From contig NZ_BOSI01000002.1 in assembly GCF_018403265.1 (NCBI RefSeq), forward strand, positions 310,001 to 374,000: DNA of 64,000 nt. Direction: 5' to 3'. Source of the DNA: Paenibacillus sp. J31TS4 (lineage in GTDB: Bacteria > Bacillota > Bacilli > Paenibacillales > NBRC-103111). Positions 9,600 through 17,638 of the stretch are shown in pieces (position 1 is the first letter of the stretch; the number at the start of each line of letters is the position of its first letter). Position numbers and translations under genes: made by a program. A model generated the notes under the pieces. It made no database searches, was not told the DNA's origin, and saw only the letters and a list, made by a program, of their open reading frames with translations.

Positions 9600-10409
9600 T
9601 TGAAATACCCGTTGTTCAAATGGTTCACCATCCTGCTGCCTACCATTATCATCGGCGGCTTCGAGTTTCTCCGGCACTCATGGCTGCTGTCCTCGATCCC
9701 GATGGGCATCGGGAACTTTTACATTACCGGTCTCACTTTCGTGCTTTCCTTCCTGTTTGCGACCTGGATGTTCCGCAGGATCGAGGATACGAATGCCCGC
9801 CTGTCCGAGGAGAGGGCGAGGCGGGCGGTGTATGAAGAGCGCGAGCGGCTGGCCGCCGAGCTCCACGACAATATTGCGCAAACGCTTTTTTTCCTGAATG
9901 TAAAGCTGCAAAAGGGGCAGCTGGAAGAGGCGCGCTCGATCATTTCGTCGATTAACGGCGACCTTCGCCAGGCGATCTTCAACCTCCGTTCGCTGCCGGA
10001 GGACGGTGTCGGCTTCGAGGAGCGGATTCGTCGGTGGCTGGACGAGTGGAGCATGGTGGCCGGCGTCGAGGCCGGTATTTACTTCGATTTGAACGGCCAT
10101 CTGTTTACGTCTGCGGAGGAGGTGCAGCTGTTCGGCACGATCCAGGAGGCGTTCACGAACATTCGCAAGCATGCCCGCGCGACGCAGGCGGAGCTGCAGC
10201 TGGTAGCCAAGGACGACAACTGGATGCTCCGGGTAACCGACAACGGAATCGGTATGCCGGTGACGGAGGAAGAGCAGCAAAACCGGTACGGCGTATCGCT
10301 CATGAGACAGAGGGCGGCACAGCTCGGCGCGGTCTTCCAGCTGCACGGCCGGTCATGCGGAGGAACGGAGCTCGTATTGGCGAAGAAAAGGGGGAGAACG
10401 CTGCAGTGA
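9600..10409 (+). CDS. Sensor histidine kinase, NarL-partner type (HisKA_3)
   Basis: 269-residue membrane kinase. It has two N-terminal hydrophobic segments (about 7-25 and 40-58) with almost no extracellular loop, so it probably senses within the membrane or through a partner. The dimerisation motif ERLAAELHDNIAQT carries the phosphoacceptor H89; the HATPase domain shows the N-box (TNIRKHA) and DNGIGMP. Start TTG 9600 with AAGGA at 9586-9590. Its stop overlaps the start of the response regulator, so the two are coupled. Stimulus and targets are unknown. Confidence 0.92.
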   Translation: MKYPLFKWFTILLPTIIIGGFEFLRHSWLLSSIPMGIGNFYITGLTFVLSFLFATWMFRRIEDTNARLSEERARRAVYEERERLAAELHDNIAQTLFFLNVKLQKGQLEEARSIISSINGDLRQAIFNLRSLPEDGVGFEERIRRWLDEWSMVAGVEAGIYFDLNGHLFTSAEEVQLFGTIQEAFTNIRKHARATQAELQLVAKDDNWMLRVTDNGIGMPVTEEEQQNRYGVSLMRQRAAQLGAVFQLHGRSCGGTELVLAKKRGRTLQ

Positions 10410-11059
10410 AGCAATACCGGGTATTGATCGCAGACGATCATCCGCTGGCGAGGCAGGCGATGCATTCGCTGCTCGAGGATGACCCGTCCTTCGAAATTAT
10501 CGGCGAGGTCCACAGCGGCGAGGAGGCGGTGGAGGCGTGCCGGCGGCTCACTCCGAACGTAGTGCTCATGGATATTCAGATGCCGGGGATAGGGGGGCTG
10601 GAGGCTACCCGTCTCATCAAGGCCGCCGATCCGTCCGTCAAGATCGTCATCCTGAGCGTCTCGGACCAGCCGGCGGATCTGTTCACGGCGATCCAGTTCG
10701 GGGCGCAAGGGTACTTGCTCAAAAGCATGGATCCGTCGGAATGGCTCGATTATCTCCATGCGCTGCTCGAGGATAATGCGGATCCCGCACGGCGGATGGC
10801 CGAGCGGCTCGTCTACCAGTTTCAGAAGGGCAAGGCGGCGGACGGCGTGCCGCCCGACGTGCTCACCCCGCGCGAGAAGGAGATACTTGCCTACATCGCG
10901 CGCGGCGAGACGAACCGGCAGATCGCCGAGCGGCTCGTCATCGCGGAGAATACGGTCAAGAATCATGTGAAGAACGTGCTGGACAAGCTCCGGCTCGACA
11001 ATCGGGTGCAGCTGGCCGCTTACGCCGTGAATCACCGCATCAGTGCGGAGGTCCTCTAA
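10406..11059 (+). CDS. NarL/LuxR family response regulator
   Basis: 217-residue partner of the kinase upstream. The receiver domain has the acidic pocket (ADDHP) and phosphoacceptor D56 in LMDIQMP; the C-terminal LuxR helix-turn-helix covers about 150-205 (LTPREKEILAYIARGETN, then AENTVKNHVKNVLDKL). The start is GTG 10406, overlapping the kinase stop and preceded by GGGGGAGAA. A longer in-frame extension upstream lies inside the kinase gene and is not used. Confidence 0.95.
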   Translation: MKQYRVLIADDHPLARQAMHSLLEDDPSFEIIGEVHSGEEAVEACRRLTPNVVLMDIQMPGIGGLEATRLIKAADPSVKIVILSVSDQPADLFTAIQFGAQGYLLKSMDPSEWLDYLHALLEDNADPARRMAERLVYQFQKGKAADGVPPDVLTPREKEILAYIARGETNRQIAERLVIAENTVKNHVKNVLDKLRLDNRVQLAAYAVNHRISAEVL

Positions 11060-11177
11060 CCCGTGCGGTCCCCGGACAAGATAGCCCGGTCGAGTCATAG
11101 CCGCGGCTCCGATCTTCCGGTAAAGTAAGGGGGGCTCCGTCCGACTCAAGGACGGGCCAGTGAAAGGAGAAACGGTT

Positions 11178-11816
11178 ATGAAAAAAAGAATGCTGCTGAT
11201 CGGGCTGGTTCTGGTCTTCTCCGTGATGTTCGCGGGTCTGGCGAGCGCGCACGTAACGGTTCAGCCGGCCCAGACAACACAGGGCAGCTATGAGATGTTT
11301 ACGGTTCGGGTACCTTCCGAGTCGAAGGGGACTTACACAACCAAAGTAGAGGTTAAGGTAGCGGACGACGTGACCATCTCCCGCGTGGAGCCGAAAGCGG
11401 ATTGGACGTACGAGCTTAAGACCGACGCCACCGGCAAAGTGACGAGCGTCCTCTGGACCGCGGCGGGTAAGGGCCTGTCCCAGACCGAATTCACGGACTT
11501 CCACCTGTCGGGCAAGGTGGGGGATACAGCGGCCTCGATCACCTGGAAAGCCTATCAGACGTACGCGGATGGCAGCGTAGTGGAGTGGACCGGGGGAGAG
11601 GGCTCGGATAAGCCGGCTTCGGTAACCAAGGTTAACCCGAAGGCAGCCGGCGCCGCGACCGACAGCCACGGCAACACGGCTGGCGGAGCGGGTTCTGCGG
11701 CAGAAGCCCAGCCGGCGACGGCCGGCGCCAGCAAGACGCCGCTCTATCTGTCGATTGCCGCGCTCGTTCTTGCGGCTGCCGCCCTGGTGCTGCAGCTGGC
11801 CAAGCGGGCGAAGTAA
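11178..11816 (+). CDS. ycnI: YcnI-like copper-binding secreted protein (DUF1775)
   Basis: 212 residues. The signal peptide (1-24) is predicted to be cut at ASA|HVTV, leaving an N-terminal His (H25), the residue that with a Glu and Trp forms the Cu(II) site of B. subtilis YcnI. The DUF1775 domain spans about 25-155. A low-complexity Ala/Gly linker and a C-terminal membrane segment (about 186-207) tether it to the membrane. The start is ATG 11178 with AAAGGAG at 11163-11169. In B. subtilis it is followed by the copper transporter gene ycnJ; here it stands alone before a terminator. Confidence 0.9.
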   Translation: MKKRMLLIGLVLVFSVMFAGLASAHVTVQPAQTTQGSYEMFTVRVPSESKGTYTTKVEVKVADDVTISRVEPKADWTYELKTDATGKVTSVLWTAAGKGLSQTEFTDFHLSGKVGDTAASITWKAYQTYADGSVVEWTGGEGSDKPASVTKVNPKAAGAATDSHGNTAGGAGSAAEAQPATAGASKTPLYLSIAALVLAAAALVLQLAKRAK

Positions 11817-11844
11817 CGCAGGCCCGGTCAGCCGGTCCGCTTAA

Positions 11845-11973
11845 GGGTATTCCCTCGAGCATTAGCGAAGAGCGTAGGCAAGGCATGGGGATTCCCCGGG
11901 CACTAGCCAGGTGCGTAGGCACGCACTGAGGGGTCCCAGAGCACTAGCCAAGCACGCATGCGAAGAAGGGGCT
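11845..11973. repeat. Three degenerate tandem copies of a 43-base unit
   Basis: Units begin at 11845, 11888 and 11931, an exact 43-base period. Each starts with GGGnnTTCCC-like sequence, then a GAGCAYTAGC-like core and a GCGTAGGCA-like box. The third runs straight into the terminator hairpin. No open reading frame fits. Confidence 0.7.
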
Positions 11974-12014
11974 GTCCCCGATCATCGGAATTCGATGACG
12001 GGAGACAGCCCCTT
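11966..12014. terminator. Bidirectional terminator between the ycnI-like gene and glpX
   Basis: AAGGGGCTGTC (11966-11976) pairs with GACAGCCCCTT (12004-12014). The genes converge on it; T follows on the plus strand and the minus-strand flank reads CTTCGC after the stem. Confidence 0.8.
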
Positions 12015-12031
12015 TTGCTTGTCCTGCCGGA

Positions 12032-13003
12032 TTAGGACGTTGCCGCCAGCAGCGGCTTGTTCGGCAGGCTGTGCAGCGTGCGGATGTAGCGGATGGTCTT
12101 GGTCCGGGAGCGCATGACGACGGAATCCGTCTCCGCGCGCTGGCCCGGCAAATACCGGACGCCGCTTAAGAATTCGCCTGGCGTAATCCCGGTTGCCGCG
12201 AAGATGACATCCTCGCCGCCGACCATATCCTCCATCGACAGCACCTTATGCGGATCGGCAATGCCCATGGCGCGGCATCTCTCCAGCTCCTCCTCGGTCT
12301 GCGGCAGCAGCCGGCCCTGCATCTCGCCGTCCATGCAGCAGAGAGCCGCTGCGGCGAGGACACCTTCGGGAGCCCCGCCGGAGCCGAGATACAGGTCGAT
12401 TCCCGATTCCGGGAAGGCGGGGGCGAGAGCACCGGCCACGTCGCCGTCGCTCAGCAGCTTGATGCGGACGCCGACGCGGCGCAGCGTCTGCATGATCTCC
12501 TCATGCCGCTGCCGGTCGAGGATGGTGACGGTCAGATCGGTCACCTGCTTGTTGAGGGCAGCCGCCGCTTTGTGCAGCGTTGTCTCGATCGGATCGAGCA
12601 GCGAGAGCTTGCCGGCCAGCGCCGGGCCGACCGCGAGCTTCTCCATGTACATATCGGGGGCGTGCAGCAGCTGACCCTTGGGGGCCGCCGCGATGACCGC
12701 GAGAGCATTGTTCAGCCCTTTGGCCACCAGCTCCGTTCCTTCCACCGGATCGACGGCCACGTCGACCTCGGGGCCCTGCCGGCTTCCGACTTCCTCGCCG
12801 ATATACAGCATCGGCGCTTCGTCCATTTCGCCTTCACCAATGACGACCGTCCCTCTGATCGAGACGGAATCGAGCATGCGTCTCATCGCTTCTACGGCGG
12901 CGCCGTCCGCGCTGTTCTTGTCCCCGAGCCCCATCCACCTTCCCGAAGCAAGGGCGGCCAGCTCAGTCACCCGTACGATTTCCAATGCCAATTCTCTCTC
13001 CAT
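12032..13003 (-). CDS. glpX: Fructose-1,6-bisphosphatase class II (GlpX)
   Basis: Hydrolyses fructose-1,6-bisphosphate to fructose-6-phosphate in gluconeogenesis; 323 residues, normal for the family. Metal and substrate motifs are visible: GLGDKNSADGAAVEAM near residues 25-40, IGEGEMDEAPMLYIGE near 56-71, VDPVEGTELVAKG near 86-98 and LYLGSGGAPEGVLAA near 205. The gene diverges from ccpN, the repressor of gluconeogenic genes, and repeated motifs occupy its leader. The start ATG 13003 has only a distant AGAGG, so translation may be weak. Confidence 0.95.
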   Translation of the reverse strand: MERELALEIVRVTELAALASGRWMGLGDKNSADGAAVEAMRRMLDSVSIRGTVVIGEGEMDEAPMLYIGEEVGSRQGPEVDVAVDPVEGTELVAKGLNNALAVIAAAPKGQLLHAPDMYMEKLAVGPALAGKLSLLDPIETTLHKAAAALNKQVTDLTVTILDRQRHEEIMQTLRRVGVRIKLLSDGDVAGALAPAFPESGIDLYLGSGGAPEGVLAAAALCCMDGEMQGRLLPQTEEELERCRAMGIADPHKVLSMEDMVGGEDVIFAATGITPGEFLSGVRYLPGQRAETDSVVMRSRTKTIRYIRTLHSLPNKPLLAATS

Positions 13004-13022
13004 CCGAATGTCACGTCCTCTG

Positions 13023-13098
13023 TTCTAGTATGATCGTTCTAGTATGATCCCCTCTATATGACGACACAATGTATTATATAGTACGTTCTATATGATCG
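13023..13098. promoter_or_regulatory. Repeated TTCTAGTATGATC motif, candidate CcpN operator
   Basis: Copies lie at 13023-13036 and 13037-13050 (head to tail, one mismatch), 13052-13064 (CTCTATATGACGA) and 13086-13098 (TTCTATATGATCG). Three lie between the predicted glpX transcription start and its ATG; the fourth is inside the promoter spacer. This suits a repressor or roadblock site. Confidence 0.5.
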
Positions 13099-13102
13099 AC
13101 AA
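13073..13102 (-). promoter_or_regulatory. Candidate sigma-A promoter of glpX
   Basis: On the minus strand TTGTCG (13102-13097), an 18-base spacer, then a perfect TATAAT (13078-13073). The -35 box matches four of six. Confidence 0.5.
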
Positions 13103-13374
13103 GTCCATTGTTTTGCTGTCGGAGGAAACTGTTCCGCGAACGGGACGGATCAGGCGGAGGGCCAAACTGCCCACTGCCATCAGGGCCCGAACTGAACCGC
13201 TGGCCAGAGCAGCCAAGGCAAGGGAACGGGGCGAACCGCCGGCAAGGGCCGCCAGGACAAAGGGAGCGGGGCGAGCCGCCGGCCACAGCTGCTAAAGGCA
13301 ATGGCGGCGAGGCGGACAACGGACGGATGAAGCTGGGCAATCTCCCCGGTGTGGCGCGTGCGGGCAATAGGATG

Positions 13375-13385
13375 TATGATATAGA
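13375..13385 (+). promoter_or_regulatory. CcpN-type site upstream of ccpN
   Basis: TATGATATAGA agrees at 10 of 11 positions with the consensus TRTGHYATAYW that I recall for B. subtilis CcpN. It is 30 bases before the ccpN start and may also serve as a -10 box, which would allow autoregulation. Confidence 0.4.
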
Positions 13386-13421
13386 GAGTGTGAGCGGACA
13401 AAGGAGGAGACGGTCATCGAA

Positions 13422-14066
13422 TTGTCGGCACGCCAATTGGAAATTCTCCGGTATGTGAAACAAAACGCCCCTATTACGGGTGAGCAAATAGCGGAATGGC
13501 TCGGCCTGAGCCGGCCCACTATCCGGTCGGATCTAGCGCTGCTCGTCATGCTCGGGTATTTGGACGCCAAACCCAAGGTCGGCTACTTTCTCGGCAAAGC
13601 CGCGGACGAGCAGCGAAGGGACTCTTCGCGCCTGGCCGGCCTCAAGGTCAGGGATGTCCAAGCCCTGCCGGTCATTATCCGCGAGAATGCGACCGTGCAG
13701 GACGCAGTCGTTACGCTTTTTCTGGAGAACGTAGGCAGCCTGATCGTAATCGGACAGGACGGCCAGCTGGCCGGAATGGTCTCGCGCAAGGATTTGCTTA
13801 AGGTGACGCTGGGGAACGCAAGCGCACCCCAAATGCCGGTGTCGCTCGTCATGACCCGGCAGCCGAATATTGCGACCGTACAGCCGGACGACTCGGTGGT
13901 GGACGCGGCGCGTAAGATGATCCAGCACGAGGTGGACACGCTGCCGGTGCTGGAGGCAGACGCCGAGCAGCCGGAAAGCGGACGCCATTCCGTCGTCGGC
14001 CGAATCACCAAGACCACGCTGACGAAGGTGCTGGTCAGCCTGGCCGGCGGACCGGACGGCTTATAG
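13422..14066 (+). CDS. ccpN: CcpN-like transcriptional repressor of gluconeogenesis, HTH plus CBS pair
   Basis: 214 residues: an N-terminal winged HTH (about 1-60; GEQIAEWLGLSRPTIRSDL) and two CBS domains (about 68-130 and 138-205) that in B. subtilis CcpN sense ATP/ADP. CcpN represses gapB, pckA and sr1. The pairing with the downstream ppsR-like gene is the same as in B. subtilis (yqzB-yqfL). The start is uncertain: the first usable codon is TTG 13422, but AGGAGG at 13402-13407 is 14 bases away, while an in-frame ATC at 13416 has ideal spacing and gives an N-terminus (IELSARQ) like that of B. subtilis CcpN. Confidence 0.9.
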   Translation: MSARQLEILRYVKQNAPITGEQIAEWLGLSRPTIRSDLALLVMLGYLDAKPKVGYFLGKAADEQRRDSSRLAGLKVRDVQALPVIIRENATVQDAVVTLFLENVGSLIVIGQDGQLAGMVSRKDLLKVTLGNASAPQMPVSLVMTRQPNIATVQPDDSVVDAARKMIQHEVDTLPVLEADAEQPESGRHSVVGRITKTTLTKVLVSLAGGPDGL

Positions 14067-14099
14067 GCAAGGAACGCATCCGATTAGGGGGATTGACGC

Positions 14100-14906
14100 T
14101 TGAGAGTACAGAAGCAGCACACCATCTTTGTATGCTCCGATTCGGTCGGAGAGACGGCCGAGGCCGTCGCCCGGGCGACGATCCGTCAGTTCGGCTCCCA
14201 GCCGGTCCGGCTGAAGCGCTTTTCGCAGATAAGGACCGAGGACGAGGTGCTTGCCATGATGGAGGAAGCCGCGGCAGAGGGAGGCTTCGTCGTCTATACG
14301 CTCGTCCAGCCCGAGCTTCGGGAGATGATTCGGGAGGAGGCGATCCGTCTCGGCGTCCGGGCCGTCGACGTCATGGGGCCGATGATGCAGGCTTTCGTGG
14401 ACACGTTCCACGACTCCCCTAGCAGCAAGCCCGGCTTCCAGCAGGAGATGAACGACGATTACTTCCGCCATATCGAGGCGATTGAATACGCCGTCAAGTG
14501 CGACGACGGCCGCGACACCCATTCGCTGGGGCTCGCCGACGCCATTCTGGTCGGCGTCTCACGCACGTCCAAGACGCCGCTCAGCATCTTCCTAGCGTAC
14601 AAGGGCTACCGGGTGGCCAACATTCCGATCGTGCCGGAGGTGAAGCCGCCGCAGGAGCTGTTCGCGGTTGACCCGAGACGAATCGTCGGGCTGACGATGA
14701 ACCCGGAGAAGCTGAACAAAATCCGCAGCGAGCGGCTGAAGGCGGTCGGCCTTCCGGACGAGGCCCGGTACGCTCAGCTAGCCCGCATAGAAGAAGAAAT
14801 CGCGTTCGCCGACGAGCTGATGAAGCGGCTCGGCTGTCCCGTCATCGACGTGACGGACAAAGCGATCGAGGAAACAGCCGGACTCATTCTCACTTATCTA
14901 TCTTAA
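14100..14906 (+). CDS. ppsR: Pyruvate, phosphate dikinase regulatory protein / PEP synthase regulator (DUF299)
   Basis: 268-residue ADP-dependent kinase and Pi-dependent pyrophosphorylase of the DUF299 family (B. subtilis YqfL), which toggles PPDK or PEP synthase activity by threonine phosphorylation. The family P-loop GVSRTSKT lies near 151-158; the N-terminal CSDSVGETAEAVA and the RIVGLTMNPEKL region are typical. TTG 14100 is preceded by TAGGGGGA. No ppdK or pps gene is in the window, so its target is elsewhere; in B. subtilis the gene also affects CcpN function. Confidence 0.93.
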   Translation: MRVQKQHTIFVCSDSVGETAEAVARATIRQFGSQPVRLKRFSQIRTEDEVLAMMEEAAAEGGFVVYTLVQPELREMIREEAIRLGVRAVDVMGPMMQAFVDTFHDSPSSKPGFQQEMNDDYFRHIEAIEYAVKCDDGRDTHSLGLADAILVGVSRTSKTPLSIFLAYKGYRVANIPIVPEVKPPQELFAVDPRRIVGLTMNPEKLNKIRSERLKAVGLPDEARYAQLARIEEEIAFADELMKRLGCPVIDVTDKAIEETAGLILTYLS

Positions 14907-14981
14907 TCGATGTGGAATCGCCCGCCGTAGGGCACTTTGCCCAACTGGCTCGCGATACCCCTCCGACAGACGAATAGGCAA

Positions 14982-15009
14982 ACCCCCGAACCAGCAAGCG
15001 GTCGGGGGT
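14982..15009. terminator. Hairpin between ppsR and cotJC
   Basis: ACCCCCGA (14982-14989) pairs with TCGGGGGT (15002-15009), followed by TATATTT. The genes on either side converge, so it may serve both strands; the T tract is poor. Confidence 0.6.
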
Positions 15010-15175
15010 ATATTTAGGTTGCGCCGAGATTGCTGGGAAGGGGATGCCGGGGCACTGCGGACGTCTTCCCGGGAATGCGCCGGCCGTGTCTCACTGGCGA
15101 TCGCCATACCGCCATACGCCTTCGCCCCCTTTCCATGCGTGTGATGAGGGAGTCGTATGAACGGCGGTCTGGAGG

Positions 15176-15745
15176 TCAAAAAAACTTCTTGGTATTCCGA
15201 TCCTGGATGAGAATGTCCACCGCCTCCCGGAACCGCTGGGAGTGGACCACTTCCCGCTCTCGAAGAAACTTCAGGCTGTCCTGAAGATCCACATCGTCCG
15301 TCATGTCGATGAGCCATTGGTAGGTGGCCCTTGCCTTTTCCTCCGCCGCAATGTCCTCGTACAAGTCGGCGATCGGGTCCCCCTTCGCCTGTATGTAGGA
15401 AGCCGTCCAAGGTACGCCGGCGGCATTGTTGTAAAAGAGCGCGCGATCATGATTCGCATAGTGAGCCCCCAGCCCCGCCGCCTTCAGCTGCTCGACGGTC
15501 GCGTCCTTGGTCAGCTTGTAAACCATGGTGGCGATCATCTCGAGATGCGCGAATTCCTCGGTGCCGATGTCCGTCAGGAGTCCGATGACCTGATCGGGAA
15601 TCGTGTAACGCTGGTTCAGATAGCGCAGCGCGGCCGACAACTCCCCGTCGGCACCTCCGTACTGCTCGATCAGGAACCGGGCCATCATTGGGTCGCATTT
15701 GCTTACCCGGACCGGGTACTGGAGCTTTTTCTCATAAATCCACAT
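15176..15745 (-). CDS. cotJC: Spore coat protein CotJC, manganese-catalase family
   Basis: 189 residues, last gene of cotJABC. CotJC is a ferritin-like di-manganese catalase homologue in the inner spore coat. The metal-binding helices are visible with Glu and His residues (DIGTEEFAHLEMIATM near 60-75; AAEEKARATYQWLIDMT near 133-149; REREVVHSQRFREAV near 162-176). Expression in B. subtilis is sigma-E dependent in the mother cell. The ATG at 15745 follows GGAGGCGG on the minus strand. Confidence 0.95.
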   Translation of the reverse strand: MWIYEKKLQYPVRVSKCDPMMARFLIEQYGGADGELSAALRYLNQRYTIPDQVIGLLTDIGTEEFAHLEMIATMVYKLTKDATVEQLKAAGLGAHYANHDRALFYNNAAGVPWTASYIQAKGDPIADLYEDIAAEEKARATYQWLIDMTDDVDLQDSLKFLREREVVHSQRFREAVDILIQDRNTKKFF

Positions 15746-15769
15746 GGTTCCCCGCCTCCTTCCGTATCG

Positions 15770-16021
15770 TTACACCTGCCACGGCCATGGGGGCATCGCC
15801 CACCGCCAGCCATGAGGGGAGGCCGAATGGCCGAAATTCAGGAGAGGGCCGTAGCACTGCTCGAATTGGGCCGCCAGGAATTGCCGCTTCTGGGCCATTT
15901 CGTTAAACTGCTGAAGCGCCATGGTGTCCCAGGGATGCGTGTCGAGGTACAAATTCAGCTCCACAAGTACAAAGTCGACTGCCTGCAGCTCGTGGAGCAT
16001 CGCATAGTATTGCTCCTCCAT
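15770..16021 (-). CDS. cotJB: Spore coat protein CotJB
   Basis: 83 residues, matching the CotJB family (YYAMLHELQAVDFVLVELN, then LDTHPWDTMALQQFNEM). Works with CotJA and CotJC in coat assembly. It lies 18 bases after cotJA and 24 before cotJC in one operon. The tail (HGWRWAMPPWPWQV) is Trp/Pro-rich, as in relatives. Confidence 0.93.
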   Translation of the reverse strand: MEEQYYAMLHELQAVDFVLVELNLYLDTHPWDTMALQQFNEMAQKRQFLAAQFEQCYGPLLNFGHSASPHGWRWAMPPWPWQV

Positions 16022-16039
16022 CCGCTTCTCTCCTCCTTC

Positions 16040-16243
16040 TTAAGTCTGTTTGCCGGGGTAGGGGCTGTAAAGCGCCGGCCACAGCGTGCCCAGCTTCAGC
16101 GCTTCGTGGGCGTTGAACTGGGGCAGGCCGGGCGGCTGAAAGCCCAGAAACAAATTCGGCGGCGTGCTGTAGACCTTCTCCCGAATGGGCGGACACGGAT
16201 CGAACGGGCCAATGAACGGGCAATAGACGCGAAATTGGTTCAT
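16040..16243 (-). CDS. cotJA: Spore coat associated protein CotJA
   Basis: 67 residues starting MNQFRVYCPFIGPFDPCPPI, rich in Pro and aromatic residues. The start is ATG 16243, because AAGGAGGC lies eight bases upstream on the minus strand (16252-16259); a longer open frame extends upstream but has no suitable RBS. First gene of the cotJABC operon. Confidence 0.9.
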   Translation of the reverse strand: MNQFRVYCPFIGPFDPCPPIREKVYSTPPNLFLGFQPPGLPQFNAHEALKLGTLWPALYSPYPGKQT

Positions 16244-16642
16244 GCCCCGGATGCCTCCTTCTAATGACAATTCTCCATGCAAAGAGCATATGGGGGGCAG
16301 GAACTGTCCTATTCGGCTTATTTTTGCATAGATACGAAAGAAGGAGGTGCGGCGGCGGTACCTACTCCGAAGAGCTCCGCTTGCGTCAGCCGAGACACGT
16401 CCGAACAAGCAAGCCCGCATCCTTCTAGCAGCCGCGTTTCGTGCCGGGTTCTGCCGAAACAAATTGGTTTTCCACGAATGGGAAAAGGAATTCACGCATG
16501 AGTGTGGAAGTAAGACGGGGAAAACCAGGATCCGTCCGGCCGAGCCGGACAGAGGTCAGCTAACGCCGCAGCCAGAAACCGCAGACACGCAAGACATGCG
16601 ATATCGCGCATGACCTTAGGAAGACGAGGAGAGTGTCGAAGG
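16244..16642. other. Intergenic region between cotJA and the isomerase gene
   Basis: 399 bases between divergent transcription units. It must hold the cotJ promoter, expected to be sigma-E type, but I could not find -35/-10 boxes with proper spacing. Short frames here lack RBSs and family features. A GAGGAGAG near 16626 serves the gene at 16643. Confidence 0.5.
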
Positions 16643-17515
16643 ATGAAGATCGGAATTAGCACGTACAGCCTGCTCGAAGCCATTCACGCAGGGGAGATGA
16701 CGGTCTTGGACGTCATCGCCTGGATTGCCGAGAACGGTGGCGAGCATATGGAGATCGTTCCCTATGGGTTCACGCTCGTCGACAATCCCGACCTGGCGGA
16801 CGCCGTCCGGGAAACGGCCAAGGAGCACGGCATCGAGCTGTCCAACTATTCGATGCCCGCGAACTTCGTCCAGGAGACGAAGGAGGCGTTCGACGAGGAA
16901 GTGAGCCGGATCAAGCTGCATGTGGATACGGTTCACCGTCTCGGCATCAAGCATATGCGCCACGATGTGACGGCGTTCCGTCTCCCGCCCGAGCAGATGG
17001 GCATCGATTATTTCGAGGATAACCTGGAGCTGATGGTAGAGGGCAGCCGGCAGATTGCGGATTATGCCGCCGACTTCGGCATTACGACGACGATCGAGAA
17101 CCACGGCTTCAGCGTCCAGCAGAGCGACCGGGTGCAGCGGGTGCTCCGCATGGTCGACCGGCCGAATTTCAAGACGACGCTCGATGTCGGCAATTTCCTC
17201 TGTGTGGACGAGAGCCCGCTCGTTGGCGTCCGCAAAAATTTGCCCTATGCTTCGCTTATTCACTTCAAGGACTTTTACATACGGCCGTTCTACCAGGACC
17301 CAGGCGGTGGCAAGTGGTTCCGCTCCGCGAACGGCAACTACCTGCGGGGCGCGATTGTCGGCCAGGGCGACATCGAGATGCGGGAGATCGTCAAGCTCAT
17401 CAAGGCATCGGGCTACGACGGGTATTTGACGGTCGAGTTCGAGGGCATGGAGCCGTGCCGAACGGGTGCGAAGCTCGGCATGGACAATCTGCGGCAGATG
17501 TGGGAATCGGCATAG
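16643..17515 (+). CDS. Sugar phosphate isomerase/epimerase family protein (xylose isomerase-like TIM barrel)
   Basis: 290-residue AP-endonuclease-2/xylose-isomerase-like TIM barrel. Visible features: MKIGISTYSLLEAIHAGEM at the start, the metal-site strand TTIENHGF near 137-144, TLDVGNFL near 172-179, SLIHFKDFY near 198-206 and a final strand YLTVEFEGME near 262-271. The Glu, Asp and His residues expected to bind a divalent metal are present. Relatives act on inositol derivatives or ketoses; the substrate here cannot be told. It is monocistronic with a strong terminator downstream. Confidence 0.85.
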   Translation: MKIGISTYSLLEAIHAGEMTVLDVIAWIAENGGEHMEIVPYGFTLVDNPDLADAVRETAKEHGIELSNYSMPANFVQETKEAFDEEVSRIKLHVDTVHRLGIKHMRHDVTAFRLPPEQMGIDYFEDNLELMVEGSRQIADYAADFGITTTIENHGFSVQQSDRVQRVLRMVDRPNFKTTLDVGNFLCVDESPLVGVRKNLPYASLIHFKDFYIRPFYQDPGGGKWFRSANGNYLRGAIVGQGDIEMREIVKLIKASGYDGYLTVEFEGMEPCRTGAKLGMDNLRQMWESA

Positions 17516-17600
17516 CCTTCCGCGACTTCGGGATACGGGTGTCGCACACCGAGCGAGTACCGCCCAGGCTAGGGCGGAAGGCAGGAAACGCAAATAGACA

Positions 17601-17626
17601 AAGACCGGCATACGCCGGTCTTTTTT
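17601..17626. terminator. Bidirectional intrinsic terminator
   Basis: AAGACCGGC (17601-17609) pairs with GCCGGTCTT (17614-17622), with six T following on the plus strand. It separates the isomerase gene from the convergent deacetylase gene. Confidence 0.92.
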
Positions 17627-17638
17627 CTTGCACCCGCT

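Larger units (their letters stand above)
13004..13415. other. glpX/ccpN divergent control region
   Basis: 412 bases without a supported gene. The glpX side holds a promoter and four copies of a TTCTA(G)TATGATC-like motif. The middle is G-rich with a 24-base near-duplicate (13220-13243 and 13260-13283, two mismatches). The ccpN side has a TATGATATAGA site and the ccpN RBS. Short plus-strand frames across the G-rich part look like composition effects. Confidence 0.7.

Noticed and set aside
11845-11973. CRISPR-like repeat
   Set aside because: Units are adjacent and degenerate with no unique spacers, and no cas gene is near.
13108-13458. 116-codon plus-strand frame in the glpX/ccpN gap
   Set aside because: Gly/Arg/Pro-rich, no family features, overlaps the ccpN start.
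16244-16642. Sigma-E promoter for cotJABC
   Set aside because: A GAATA/CATATGCT pair exists on the minus strand near 16285-16312, but the 17-base spacer is too long for sigma-E.
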